Assembly (NCBI GenBank): GCA_035556495.1
Contig: DATMEW010000018.1
Coordinates: 1-14,540 of the forward strand
Source: CANKHJ01 sp035556495
GTDB lineage: Bacteria > Pseudomonadota > Alphaproteobacteria > Rhizobiales > Xanthobacteraceae
Length of the DNA: 14,540 bases
Reading direction: 5' to 3'
In this document: positions 1 through 5,713 of the stretch, piece after piece
Numbering within the stretch: position 1 is the first letter of the stretch
Layout of the letters: the number at the start of each line of letters is the position of its first letter
Translations under genes and position numbers: made by a program
The notes under the pieces: model-generated
Databases searched by the model: none
What the model was told of the DNA's origin: nothing
Seen by the model: the letters and a program-made list of their open reading frames with translations, nothing else

Positions 1-268
1 GGAAGGCTCCATCGTGGTCGGCAAGATCCTGGAGAACAAGTCCGAGACCTTCGGCTTCGACGCCCAGTCCGAGACCTATGTGGACATGATCGAGAAGGGC
101 ATCATCGACCCGGCCAAGGTCGTGCGCACCGCGTTGCAGGACGCCGCCTCGGTGGCCGGCCTGCTGGTGACGACCGAAGCCATGGTCGCCGAACTGCCGA
201 GGGACGCCGCACCGCCGGCCATGCCTGCGGGCGGCGGCATGGGCGGGATGGGCGGCATGGGCTTCTGA
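1..268 (+). CDS. groEL: Chaperonin GroEL (Hsp60), C-terminal fragment
   Basis: The reading frame is open from base 2 (Glu-Gly-Ser-Ile-Val-Val-Gly) and stops at TGA 266-268, so about the last 88 residues are present and the gene starts outside the window. The piece matches the end of the equatorial domain of group I chaperonins: the stretch around KSETFGFDAQSETYVDMI, then GIIDPAKVVRTALQDAASVA, then LLVTTEAMVAELP. It finishes with the flexible Gly-Gly-Met tail (GGGMGGMGGMGF). GroEL forms the cytoplasmic double-ring ATP-dependent folding machine with GroES. The GTG at base 14 is an internal valine codon, not a start. Many alphaproteobacteria carry several groEL copies, and this fragment does not show which copy it is. 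Confidence 0.97.
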   Translation, partial: EGSIVVGKILENKSETFGFDAQSETYVDMIEKGIIDPAKVVRTALQDAASVAGLLVTTEAMVAELPRDAAPPAMPAGGGMGGMGGMGF

Positions 269-295
269 GCCCTGCGCCTCTCGGGAAAAGGAAAA

Positions 296-319
296 GGGCC
301 GCCTCGCGCGGCCCTTTTT
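296..319 (+). terminator. Rho-independent terminator after groEL, possibly bidirectional
   Basis: A 7 bp perfect stem, GGGCCGC (296-302) with GCGGCCC (308-314), encloses a 5-base loop. It is followed by TTTTTGTTTG on the plus strand, 27 bases after the groEL stop. Read on the minus strand, the same hairpin is followed by CTTTTCCTTTTCC, so it could also stop transcription of the minus-strand gene ending at 340. Confidence 0.9.
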
Positions 320-339
320 GTTTGTCGAGTGGCGACAGA

Positions 340-771
340 TCAAAAATCGGTCTTCCTAATATCGTCAACTATCTCGTTGATCGCACGCCAAGCGACCTCA
401 TTCTTGGGATCATCGCGTGCTGCTCGATCTACTCTATATTTTTTTCTGGCTGCATTTAGCACTCGCCATTCACCCTCACGACCAAAAGCGTGAATGCGAT
501 CTTCTTCAGAAGAATGTTGCCGAGCCATCTCAAGCAAAATAGCCGTAACAGCCTTGTCTCGGTCAACATCAAACATTTCAGCAATTAGTATCCCAAAGCT
601 TTCTTTTGGAATTTCTAATTGAATATTAGTGTCTCCGCCGCCTTTCGAAGGCAAAGTAAATTTGAACAGCAGCGTGCTCTTAGCATCTACTTCCAACCCT
701 TCTGTGCTGGAGTACCAATAACGAGAAGTAGCTCCTCCACGACGAATGATAGCTCCATGAACCCGCGTCAC
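340..771 (-). CDS. Hypothetical protein, AT-rich, function unknown
   Basis: A 143-residue ORF with a GTG start (769-771). The start is preceded by a purine-rich GGGGAGGGAGG tract that makes a convincing, if close, ribosome-binding site. I do not recognise the family. The protein is soluble-looking, with no signal peptide or membrane segment. The N-terminal half looks like beta strands (LLFKFTLPSKGGGDTNIQLEIP). The C-terminal half is charged and helical (DRDKAVTAILLEMARQ, then several Arg/Lys/Asp/Glu-rich helices). GC content over 361-780 is about 46% by hand count, far below the neighbours, and rare-for-this-genome A/T third positions are common. This suggests horizontal acquisition. It stands alone, on the opposite strand to groEL. 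Whether it is expressed is uncertain, but the good RBS and lack of a competing frame support it. Confidence 0.68.
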   Translation of the reverse strand: MTRVHGAIIRRGGATSRYWYSSTEGLEVDAKSTLLFKFTLPSKGGGDTNIQLEIPKESFGILIAEMFDVDRDKAVTAILLEMARQHSSEEDRIHAFGREGEWRVLNAARKKYRVDRAARDDPKNEVAWRAINEIVDDIRKTDF

Positions 772-901
772 AACCTCCCTCCCCTATAATCATAGCCATA
801 ATTAGAAATATATTTCCGATTAAGGAAATAATGTGGCAGCTATAAAGGCAGTGGAGCCGTTATAATTAGAGTTGATAGGCTAAGCGGACCAGAAGTCGTC
901 T
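772..901. other. AT-rich intergenic spacer, upstream of the hypothetical gene
   Basis: These 130 bases are about 40% GC by hand count and presumably hold the promoter of the minus-strand gene at 340-771, though I cannot place -35 and -10 boxes with confidence. A 12 bp perfect palindrome, GAAATATATTTC, lies at 805-816. The 9-mer ATAATTAGA occurs twice (798-806 and 862-870). A/T-rich palindromes arise easily by chance, so neither is called as an operator. No terminator is evident for the minus-strand gene ending at 902. Confidence 0.5.
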
Positions 902-1357
902 TCAATTCGTCGGCAGGCGGAAGCGCAGCGGGCTCGCGCCGGCCTCGCCGGCGATGGTCACGAGGTTCCCCTCGCGCCGCCACACCGCCGCCTGCTGCAA
1001 GGCCGCGATCAGATCATCATCCGCCTTCATGACCTCGGGCGGACAGGCCTTGCGGGTCGTCGCGCCGGGCAGGATGGTGATGCGGCCGTCCGTCACCACC
1101 GCCTGCGCCATCAGCGTGTTGCACCACATCAGCAGGGACAATCGCCCCTGCCGGTCGATTTCGAGATTGGGAATCTGTCGCGTGCCGGGAAGGGGATCGC
1201 CCGCGAATACCAGTTCCCGCTCGAACGGGAAGCCGGCATCGTCTTCGGCCGCGAGAGGACCCGCCCCGACGAGCAGCGCCAGCGTGGCAGCCGCCATCAG
1301 CCCGCACTGCCTCCTGACCCGCGCGCCGCCCGATCTCTTCCTGCCAACAGATACCAT
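902..1357 (-). CDS. Secreted META-domain (HslJ-like) protein
   Basis: A 151-residue protein. The ATG at 1355-1357 is chosen because GAGGAG lies just upstream at good spacing and a signal peptide follows at once; the frame stays open further upstream but without such support. Residues 1-37 are a basic n-region (GRKRSGGARVRR), a hydrophobic core (MAAATLALLVGAG) and a likely cleavage near PLAA/ED, so it is exported. Residues about 70-149 fit the META domain found in HslJ and lipoprotein-like proteins: a strand with WCNTLMA (Cys79), the turn VVTDGRITIL, the TRKACPP motif (Cys105), a helix ending AALQQA, and a final strand pair. The HslJ relative in E. coli is a heat-inducible envelope protein linked to novobiocin resistance; the role here is not known. 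It diverges from the hydrolase at 1547. Confidence 0.8.
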   Translation of the reverse strand: MVSVGRKRSGGARVRRQCGLMAAATLALLVGAGPLAAEDDAGFPFERELVFAGDPLPGTRQIPNLEIDRQGRLSLLMWCNTLMAQAVVTDGRITILPGATTRKACPPEVMKADDDLIAALQQAAVWRREGNLVTIAGEAGASPLRFRLPTN

Positions 1358-1546
1358 TGCGCTCTCCTCGACATGTCCGGCCGCGCTTCTGCGCCGACGA
1401 AATGACCGCATTGTGATGCCCGCCGCCGATTTCCGGCGCAGACGGATCGCGATGGATACGTATGATCCCCTGTCGCGTTTCCGGGCGAATGGACCCCTAT
1501 CCGCATCAGGAAAACGCGCCAACCGCCATCATTTTGGGGAGGCATC

Positions 1547-2419
1547 GTGAACCCGGCCATCATCGACCTTTATGACCGCTTCACCCACGGCGAAATCAGC
1601 CGCCGCATTTTCTTCGACCGGATGACCCGGCTTGCCGGCTCGGCGGCGGCCGCCACCGCCATGCTGCCGCTCCTGAAAAACGACTATGCCCGCGCCGCCA
1701 TCGTCGCGCCGGACGATGCCCGCCTCGCCACCGAGACCGTCTCCTTCGACAGCCCGAAAGGCAAGGTCAGCGGCTATCTCGCCCGGCCGAAGGCGAAGGG
1801 CAAACGGCCCGCCGTGGTGGTCATCCACGAGAATCGCGGCCTCAACCCGCATATCCAGGACGTCGCCCGGCGGCTGGCGGCGGAAGGCTTCCTGGCGCTG
1901 GCGCCGGACCTGCTCTCCGTCGTCGGCGGCACGCCGGCGGACGAGGACGCCGCGCGAGAGCTTCATGGCAAGCTGAACCGGGACGACGCCATCGCCGCCG
2001 CGGTCGCCGCTGTCGGCTTCCTGAAGACCCACCCGGATTCCACCGGCAAGGTCGGCGCGGTGGGCTTCTGCTTCGGCGGCGGCGTGGTCAACCGCATGGC
2101 GACCGACAGCCCGGACCTTGCCGCCGCCGTCGCCTATTACGGGCCGCAGGCCCCGGCCGACAGGGTCGCCGCGATCCGCGCGCCGCTGCTGCTGCATTAC
2201 GCGAGCCTCGACGCGGGCATCAACAAGGGCATTCCAGCCTATGAGGAAGCCCTCAAGGCCGCCGGCAAGACCTACACGGTCCATATGTACGAGGGCGTCA
2301 ACCACGCCTTCAACAACGACACCGGCGCGGCGCGCTACAACAAGGAAGCCGCCGACCTCGCCTGGGGCCGGACGCTGGCGTTCTTCAAGGAGCATCTCGG
2401 CGCGCCCCCGAAGGACTGA
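1547..2419 (+). CDS. Dienelactone hydrolase family protein with Tat-like leader
   Basis: A 290-residue alpha/beta hydrolase. The start is GTG 1547-1549 behind GGGGAGG (1536-1542), 4 bases away. The N-terminal part reads LYDRFTHGEISRRIFFDR then LAGSAAAATAMLPLL: a twin-arginine SRRxF motif (residues 18-22) and a modest hydrophobic stretch, suggesting Tat export. The mature domain (about 62-285) shows the dienelactone hydrolase layout: Glu95 in VIHENRG, nucleophile Cys175 in GFCFGGG, Asp222 in ASLDAGIN and His253 in GVNHAFNND, giving a complete Cys-Asp-His triad. Classical members open dienelactone in chloroaromatic degradation, but this extended subfamily (YghX/carboxymethylenebutenolidase-like) has no settled substrate. 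No catabolic neighbours are present, so the substrate cannot be inferred. It converges on the porin gene at 2517. Confidence 0.9.
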   Translation: MNPAIIDLYDRFTHGEISRRIFFDRMTRLAGSAAAATAMLPLLKNDYARAAIVAPDDARLATETVSFDSPKGKVSGYLARPKAKGKRPAVVVIHENRGLNPHIQDVARRLAAEGFLALAPDLLSVVGGTPADEDAARELHGKLNRDDAIAAAVAAVGFLKTHPDSTGKVGAVGFCFGGGVVNRMATDSPDLAAAVAYYGPQAPADRVAAIRAPLLLHYASLDAGINKGIPAYEEALKAAGKTYTVHMYEGVNHAFNNDTGAARYNKEAADLAWGRTLAFFKEHLGAPPKD

Positions 2420-2448
2420 CCGCAGGCCGGCCGGCGCAGCCACTCTGC

Positions 2449-2473
2449 GGAAACAGAAACCGGAAACAGAAAC
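2449..2473. repeat. Short tandem repeat, two copies of GGAAACAGAAAC
   Basis: The 12-mer GGAAACAGAAAC occurs at 2449-2460 and again at 2462-2473, separated by a single C (period 13). On the minus strand it gives a T-rich tract right after the palindrome at 2471-2494, which may help terminate the porin transcript. Confidence 0.75.
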
Positions 2474-2494
2474 GGCGGCCCGCGGGCCGCCGTT
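2471..2494. terminator. 24 bp perfect palindrome between convergent genes, likely bidirectional terminator
   Basis: The arms AACGGCGGCCC (2471-2481) and GGGCCGCCGTT (2484-2494) are exact inverted copies around a central GC. An alternative outer stem, GAAACGGC (2469-2476) with GCCGTTTC (2495-2502), is also possible. It sits between the hydrolase stop (2419) and the porin stop (2517). The plus side is followed at a distance by CTTTTTCC, and the minus side by GTTTCTGTTTCC. Neither is a perfect T-tract, but position and stem strength favour termination in both directions. Confidence 0.7.
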
Positions 2495-2516
2495 GCCGTT
2501 TCAGTCGGCTTTTTCC

Positions 2517-3434
2517 TTACTTGAAGGAGGCCAGCGTCGCATCGAAAGACAGCTTCGCGATGAAGGTGGAGTCGCACCACTTGGACGCGCCGCTCACGAA
2601 GCCGGACGGATCGCCGACCAGCCCCTGACAGGTGGTGCGGGACAGGTTGGTGTCGTAGTAGCGCAGATCGAGGGTAAAGACCTTGTAGGTGAAGCCGCCG
2701 CCGACATTCCAGGTGGTGTAGTCGGGCAGGTCGATATTGCCGAGCAGCGCGTTGGTCGTGCCCAGCCAGTAGTGGCCGAGTTCACCCGACAGATAGGCGC
2801 CGACATCGGGGATCAGGCTGCCGGGGGCCGTGAGCTTGAGAGAGCCGGAGAGATAGGTGCCCGGCGCGCCGGTGTGCAGGAAGCTCGGCGAGTGGAAGAT
2901 CTGCGCGCCGATGCCGATGATGTCGTTCACCGCCAGGTTGCCCTTGGCATAGACTTCCCAGAAATCCGTGTCCGACAGCGTGAAGATGCCGAGGCCGGGG
3001 CCGGTCGAGGTCAGGAACGTGCCGGTCGGATCGACGAAGAGCTGGGTCTCGCGCGGGTAGTAATAATAGATGAACCCGAAATCGAGGCTGAGCGCGCCGA
3101 AGGTCGGGCGCAGACCGCCGTAGAAATTCATCTCCAGCGCCGGGTCGGTCGGCAGTTTCACGCTGGTGCCGGCGATGCCGACATAGGCTTGCAGCCACGG
3201 CGTGATGTTGAAGCGCGGCTCGACATAGGCGCCGGCGGAAGGCCCGCGGTCGGACTGGGAGATGCCGCGGAAATTATAGTCGCTGGCGATATTCGCCCCG
3301 AAAGCCACATCCCAGGGGCTGACATACTCGATGACCGGCGCCTTGGGCACGACCGGCGCGCGCAGATCGGCCGCAGCGGCGGGCGTCGTCAGCAGCGCTG
3401 CGGCGCCTGCAAGTGACAGGAGAAGCTTGTTCAT
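2517..3434 (-). CDS. TorF-family putative porin (outer-membrane beta-barrel)
   Basis: A 305-residue protein. The ATG at 3432-3434 has a GGGGG tract 8 bases upstream and begins a clear Sec signal peptide (MNKLLLSLAGAAALLTTPAAAA), probably cut after residue 21 or 22. The mature end ADLRAPVVPKAP is typical of Hyphomicrobiales outer-membrane proteins. Next comes the motif ANIASDYNFRGISQSDRGPSAGAYVEPRF, diagnostic of the TorF-like family, then alternating aromatic strands (FGALSLDFGFIYYYYP, FWEVYAKGNLAV, WNVGGGFTYKVFTLDLRYYDTNLS) as in a beta-barrel. Two cysteines (in TTCQG and KWCDS) near the C-terminus could form a loop disulphide. The last residue is Lys rather than the usual Phe, with Phe next to last. 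Substrate unknown. It appears to be a single-gene transcript, separated from the H1-like gene upstream by a terminator. Confidence 0.87.
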   Translation of the reverse strand: MNKLLLSLAGAAALLTTPAAAADLRAPVVPKAPVIEYVSPWDVAFGANIASDYNFRGISQSDRGPSAGAYVEPRFNITPWLQAYVGIAGTSVKLPTDPALEMNFYGGLRPTFGALSLDFGFIYYYYPRETQLFVDPTGTFLTSTGPGLGIFTLSDTDFWEVYAKGNLAVNDIIGIGAQIFHSPSFLHTGAPGTYLSGSLKLTAPGSLIPDVGAYLSGELGHYWLGTTNALLGNIDLPDYTTWNVGGGFTYKVFTLDLRYYDTNLSRTTCQGLVGDPSGFVSGASKWCDSTFIAKLSFDATLASFK

Positions 3435-3755
3435 TTCATTGACCCCCAACCGATGCGGACCGCCAACCAGCCGCACTGTTCGCCGTCGGCTCCGATGCCG
3501 GGCTTCATGGCAAAATGTAAAATCGGGGGAGTGTTTTCGGGCAAGATCAAAGCATCGGCAGTTGCTGCCTTCTTGAGCAGACTCGATCCTATCCAAACTG
3601 ATCGCGGGCGAACGCGGATGGATGTTGCAAATCTGTCACGGGATTTGCCGGGCCCGATGCCCTTGCCTGCGCATGCATGATCGCGCCCGGCGCAGCCCGA
3701 ATCGTCGCCGCGACCGGCACGGAGACATCCGGCCCGGACACATGCGGCAGAGGCA
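3435..3755. other. Intergenic region upstream of the porin
   Basis: No convincing gene lies here; the ORFs present have no RBS and unlikely composition. It must hold the porin promoter (minus strand). A possible weak pair is TTGCCC with TTACAT about 18 bases apart, read on the minus strand near 3510-3545, but I would not rely on it. The region near 3655-3685 contains GCGCATGCATGATCGCGC, a locally self-complementary GC/AT mix without a clear role. Confidence 0.4.
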
Positions 3756-3761
3756 CGGAGC

Positions 3762-3795
3762 CGAAAAACAAACGGCTCCGCCGAGGCGGAGCCGT
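3762..3795 (-). terminator. Rho-independent terminator of the H1-like gene
   Basis: Read on the minus strand, an 11 bp perfect stem (ACGGCTCCGCC 3772-3782 with GGCGGAGCCGT 3785-3795; the innermost pairs open to form the loop) is followed directly by GTTTGTTTTTCG. It lies about 57 bases after the stop at 3852 and fits a strong intrinsic terminator. A third copy of the arm, CGGAGCCG at 3756-3763, can pair with CGGCTCCG 3773-3780 around an AAAAACAAA loop, so two exclusive folds exist. Confidence 0.88.
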
Positions 3796-3811
3796 CAGGA
3801 CTTCTGCGTGC

Positions 3812-3846
3812 CCGGTCCCCTGCCGAGCAAGCCGGCAGGGGACCGG
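3812..3846 (-). repeat. Large inverted repeat just after the H1-like stop codon
   Basis: The arms CCGGTCCCCTGCCG (3812-3825) and CGGCAGGGGACCGG (3833-3846) are perfect 14 bp inverted copies with a 7-base loop, starting six bases from the H1-like stop codon. No T-tract follows on either strand. It could protect the 3' end of the mRNA or act together with the terminator at 3762-3795. Confidence 0.85.
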
Positions 3847-3851
3847 AAACG

Positions 3852-4304
3852 TCAGTTGTTCTCGTTCTCGCTCAGGCCCGGCAGGCGGAAGCCGAGGAAG
3901 GTCGGACCATCGGCCGGCTCTGACGAGGCGGAAGCGGCGGGAGCAGCGGCCGCAGCCTTGCGCGGGGTGCGCTTTTTCGCGGCGGCTTTCTTGGCGACGG
4001 ACTTCTTCGCCGGAGCTTTCCTGGCAGTCGCTTTCTTGGTGGACTTCTTGGTCCCCTTCTTGGCGGCCTTTTTCGGCGCCGCCTTCTTGGCGGATGCCTT
4101 CTTGGCCGTCTTCTTCACAGCCTTGCGGCTGACCTTCTTGGCGGACTTCTTCGTGGCGCGGGTGGCGGCCTTCTTGGACGCCTTCTTCGCCGACTTCTTG
4201 GCAGCCTTCTTCACCACCTTCTTGGCCGTCTTCTTCACGGCCTTCTTGGCGGATTTCTTCGGTGCCTTCTTCGCTGTCTTCTTAACCTTCGACTTCTTGG
4301 CCAT
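3852..4304 (-). CDS. Histone H1-like lysine/alanine-rich nucleoid protein
   Basis: A 150-residue protein. The ATG at 4302-4304 follows GGAGG (4313-4317) by 8 bases. By my count 50 of 150 residues are lysine, nearly all in residues 1-116 as irregular repeats of the form AKK, KSAKK, KKTAKK, APKK. There is not a single Asp or Glu before residue 129. This is the composition of bacterial H1-like proteins (compare HctB, AlgP/AlgR3, PhaF C-terminal domain), which bind and condense DNA through an unfolded basic tail. A linker of Ala/Ser/Pro (117-130) leads to a distinct non-repetitive end, GPTFLGFRLPGLSENENN, which is hydrophobic then acidic and looks like a docking or folding element. It lies 67 bases downstream of glcF on the same strand and may be read through from it. 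Repeat number in such genes varies easily. Confidence 0.88.
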   Translation of the reverse strand: MAKKSKVKKTAKKAPKKSAKKAVKKTAKKVVKKAAKKSAKKASKKAATRATKKSAKKVSRKAVKKTAKKASAKKAAPKKAAKKGTKKSTKKATARKAPAKKSVAKKAAAKKRTPRKAAAAAPAASASSEPADGPTFLGFRLPGLSENENN

Positions 4305-4371
4305 GTCTCAAGCCTCCGGATGAGATGAGTTAGTCCGGCTCCCCAGGGTCCTGGCCGGGCCCTGCAACCGG

Positions 4372-5712
4372 TCAGACCGCTGCTGGAGTCGTTTGCGCCG
4401 ACGCCGCGACGGCCCTTCGCCTTTCCAGCGCCTGCGGCGCTGGCCCTCCGGAGGCCCAATCGATCAGTTCAATCGTATGGACAACCGGGATCGTCGTGCC
4501 CGCTGCGATCTGGGTGATGCAGCCGATGTTGCCAACGGCGATCACGTCGGGCGAAAGCTGGTGGATGTTTCGAACTTTGCGCTCGCGCAACCTCCCGGCA
4601 ATCTCCGGCTGGAGGATGTTGTAGGTGCCTGCCGAACCACAACACAGATGTCCTTCCGCCACATCTTTCACATCGAACCCGAACTTGAAAAGCAATTCTT
4701 TCGGCTGGCGCGTGACTTTCTGTCCGTGCTGCAACGAACATGCGGAATGATAAGCAACGACAAGGCGATTTCGTTCATCCGCCGGGGCCAAGGAAAGTGT
4801 TGATAGATACTCGCTGATGTCCATCGCGAGGCTTGAGACCCTTGCCGCCTTTTCCGCATAGGCCGAATCAGTGCGCAGCATGAAGCCGTAATCCTTGATC
4901 GTGGTGCCGCAGCCGGAGGCCGCGACGACGATGGCGTCGAGCCCCCCGCCCTCGATCTCCGCCATCCAGGCATCGACATTGGCCCGCGCCAAAGCCAGCG
5001 CATCATGCTCGCGCCCCATGTGGTGAGGCAGCGAACCGCAGCAGCCCTGCGCCGGCGGGGTGACGATCTCGATGCCGGCGCGCAGCAGCACGCGACGCAC
5101 CGACGCCTCGATCTGCGGCGCCAGCACCTGATCGGCGCAGATGGAAACCAGCGCCGCCCGGCCGCGCCGCGGCGTCGGCGGCGTCTCGACGGGCTTGCGC
5201 GCAACAGCGGCGGGAACGGCGCGCGGTGCAAGGGCGAGCATGGCGGCCACGGGCCGCAACCCGACCTTCTCGAACAGCGGCGCGAGCGGCCGCGCCAGCT
5301 TCGCCAGCGCGAGGGATGCGCGGAAAAGCGCGGGATTCGGCAGGATTTTCGCCAGCGCAGCGCGCAGCAGCCGGTCATGCCATGGCCGGCGATAGGTCGC
5401 CTCGATATGCGCCCGGGCGTGATCGACCAGATGCATGTAATGCACACCGGACGGACAGGTCGTCATGCAGGACAGGCAGGACAGGCAGCGGTCCACATGC
5501 TTGACGACGTCGGCTGTCGCCGGCCGGTCGTTCTCGAGCATGTCCTTGATGAGATAGATGCGCCCGCGCGGGGAATCGCGTTCGTCGCCCAGCAGCACAT
5601 AGGTCGGGCAGGTCGCCGTGCAGAAGCCGCAATGGACGCAGGCGCGCAGGATCTTCTCGCTTTCGGCCGTCTGCGGATCGGCAAGCTGCGCCAGGGTGAA
5701 GGATGTCTGCAT
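4372..5712 (-). CDS. glcF: Glycolate oxidase, iron-sulfur subunit GlcF
   Basis: A 446-residue electron-transfer subunit of the GlcDEF glycolate oxidase, which oxidises glycolate to glyoxylate at the cytoplasmic face of the membrane and passes electrons to the respiratory chain. Two ferredoxin-type [4Fe-4S] motifs are intact: Cys25, 28, 31, 35 followed by Pro, and Cys76, 79, 82, 86 followed by Pro. Two cysteine-rich CCG domains follow, with CCG at 224-226 (GCCGSLPHHMG) and 357-359 (LCCGSAGTYN), plus Cys268, Cys325 and Cys398. The length is slightly above the usual 400-440 because of an Ala/Arg-rich tail after TIELIDWA. The ATG at 5710-5712 starts one base after the glcE stop (TGA C ATG), so translation is coupled. 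Complete and apparently functional. Confidence 0.97.
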   Translation of the reverse strand: MQTSFTLAQLADPQTAESEKILRACVHCGFCTATCPTYVLLGDERDSPRGRIYLIKDMLENDRPATADVVKHVDRCLSCLSCMTTCPSGVHYMHLVDHARAHIEATYRRPWHDRLLRAALAKILPNPALFRASLALAKLARPLAPLFEKVGLRPVAAMLALAPRAVPAAVARKPVETPPTPRRGRAALVSICADQVLAPQIEASVRRVLLRAGIEIVTPPAQGCCGSLPHHMGREHDALALARANVDAWMAEIEGGGLDAIVVAASGCGTTIKDYGFMLRTDSAYAEKAARVSSLAMDISEYLSTLSLAPADERNRLVVAYHSACSLQHGQKVTRQPKELLFKFGFDVKDVAEGHLCCGSAGTYNILQPEIAGRLRERKVRNIHQLSPDVIAVGNIGCITQIAAGTTIPVVHTIELIDWASGGPAPQALERRRAVAASAQTTPAAV

Positions 5713-5713
5713 G

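Noticed and set aside
805..816. Perfect palindrome GAAATATATTTC as an operator
   Set aside because: Short and A/T-only apart from its ends, in a 40% GC spacer; such palindromes are expected by chance.
2118..3416. Plus-strand ORF of 432 residues spanning the end of the hydrolase and the porin
   Set aside because: It crosses two well-supported genes and the palindrome in wrong frames, with Arg/Pro-rich sequence and no RBS.
3589..3771. Possible 60-residue minus-strand gene between the H1-like gene and the porin
   Set aside because: Its start lies inside the terminator T-tract of the H1-like gene, there is no RBS and the sequence is not protein-like.
3852..4304. CRISPR-like or tandem DNA repeat array
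   Set aside because: The repetition comes from the irregular Lys/Ala codons of a coding gene; there are no regular unit lengths or spacers.
3622..4323. Plus-strand ORF of 233 residues rich in Phe, Ala and Leu, looking like a membrane protein
   Set aside because: It is the antisense of the lysine-rich gene: AAG-rich codons read backwards give CTT/TTC (Leu/Phe). No RBS, and the minus-strand gene has GGAGG and a terminator.
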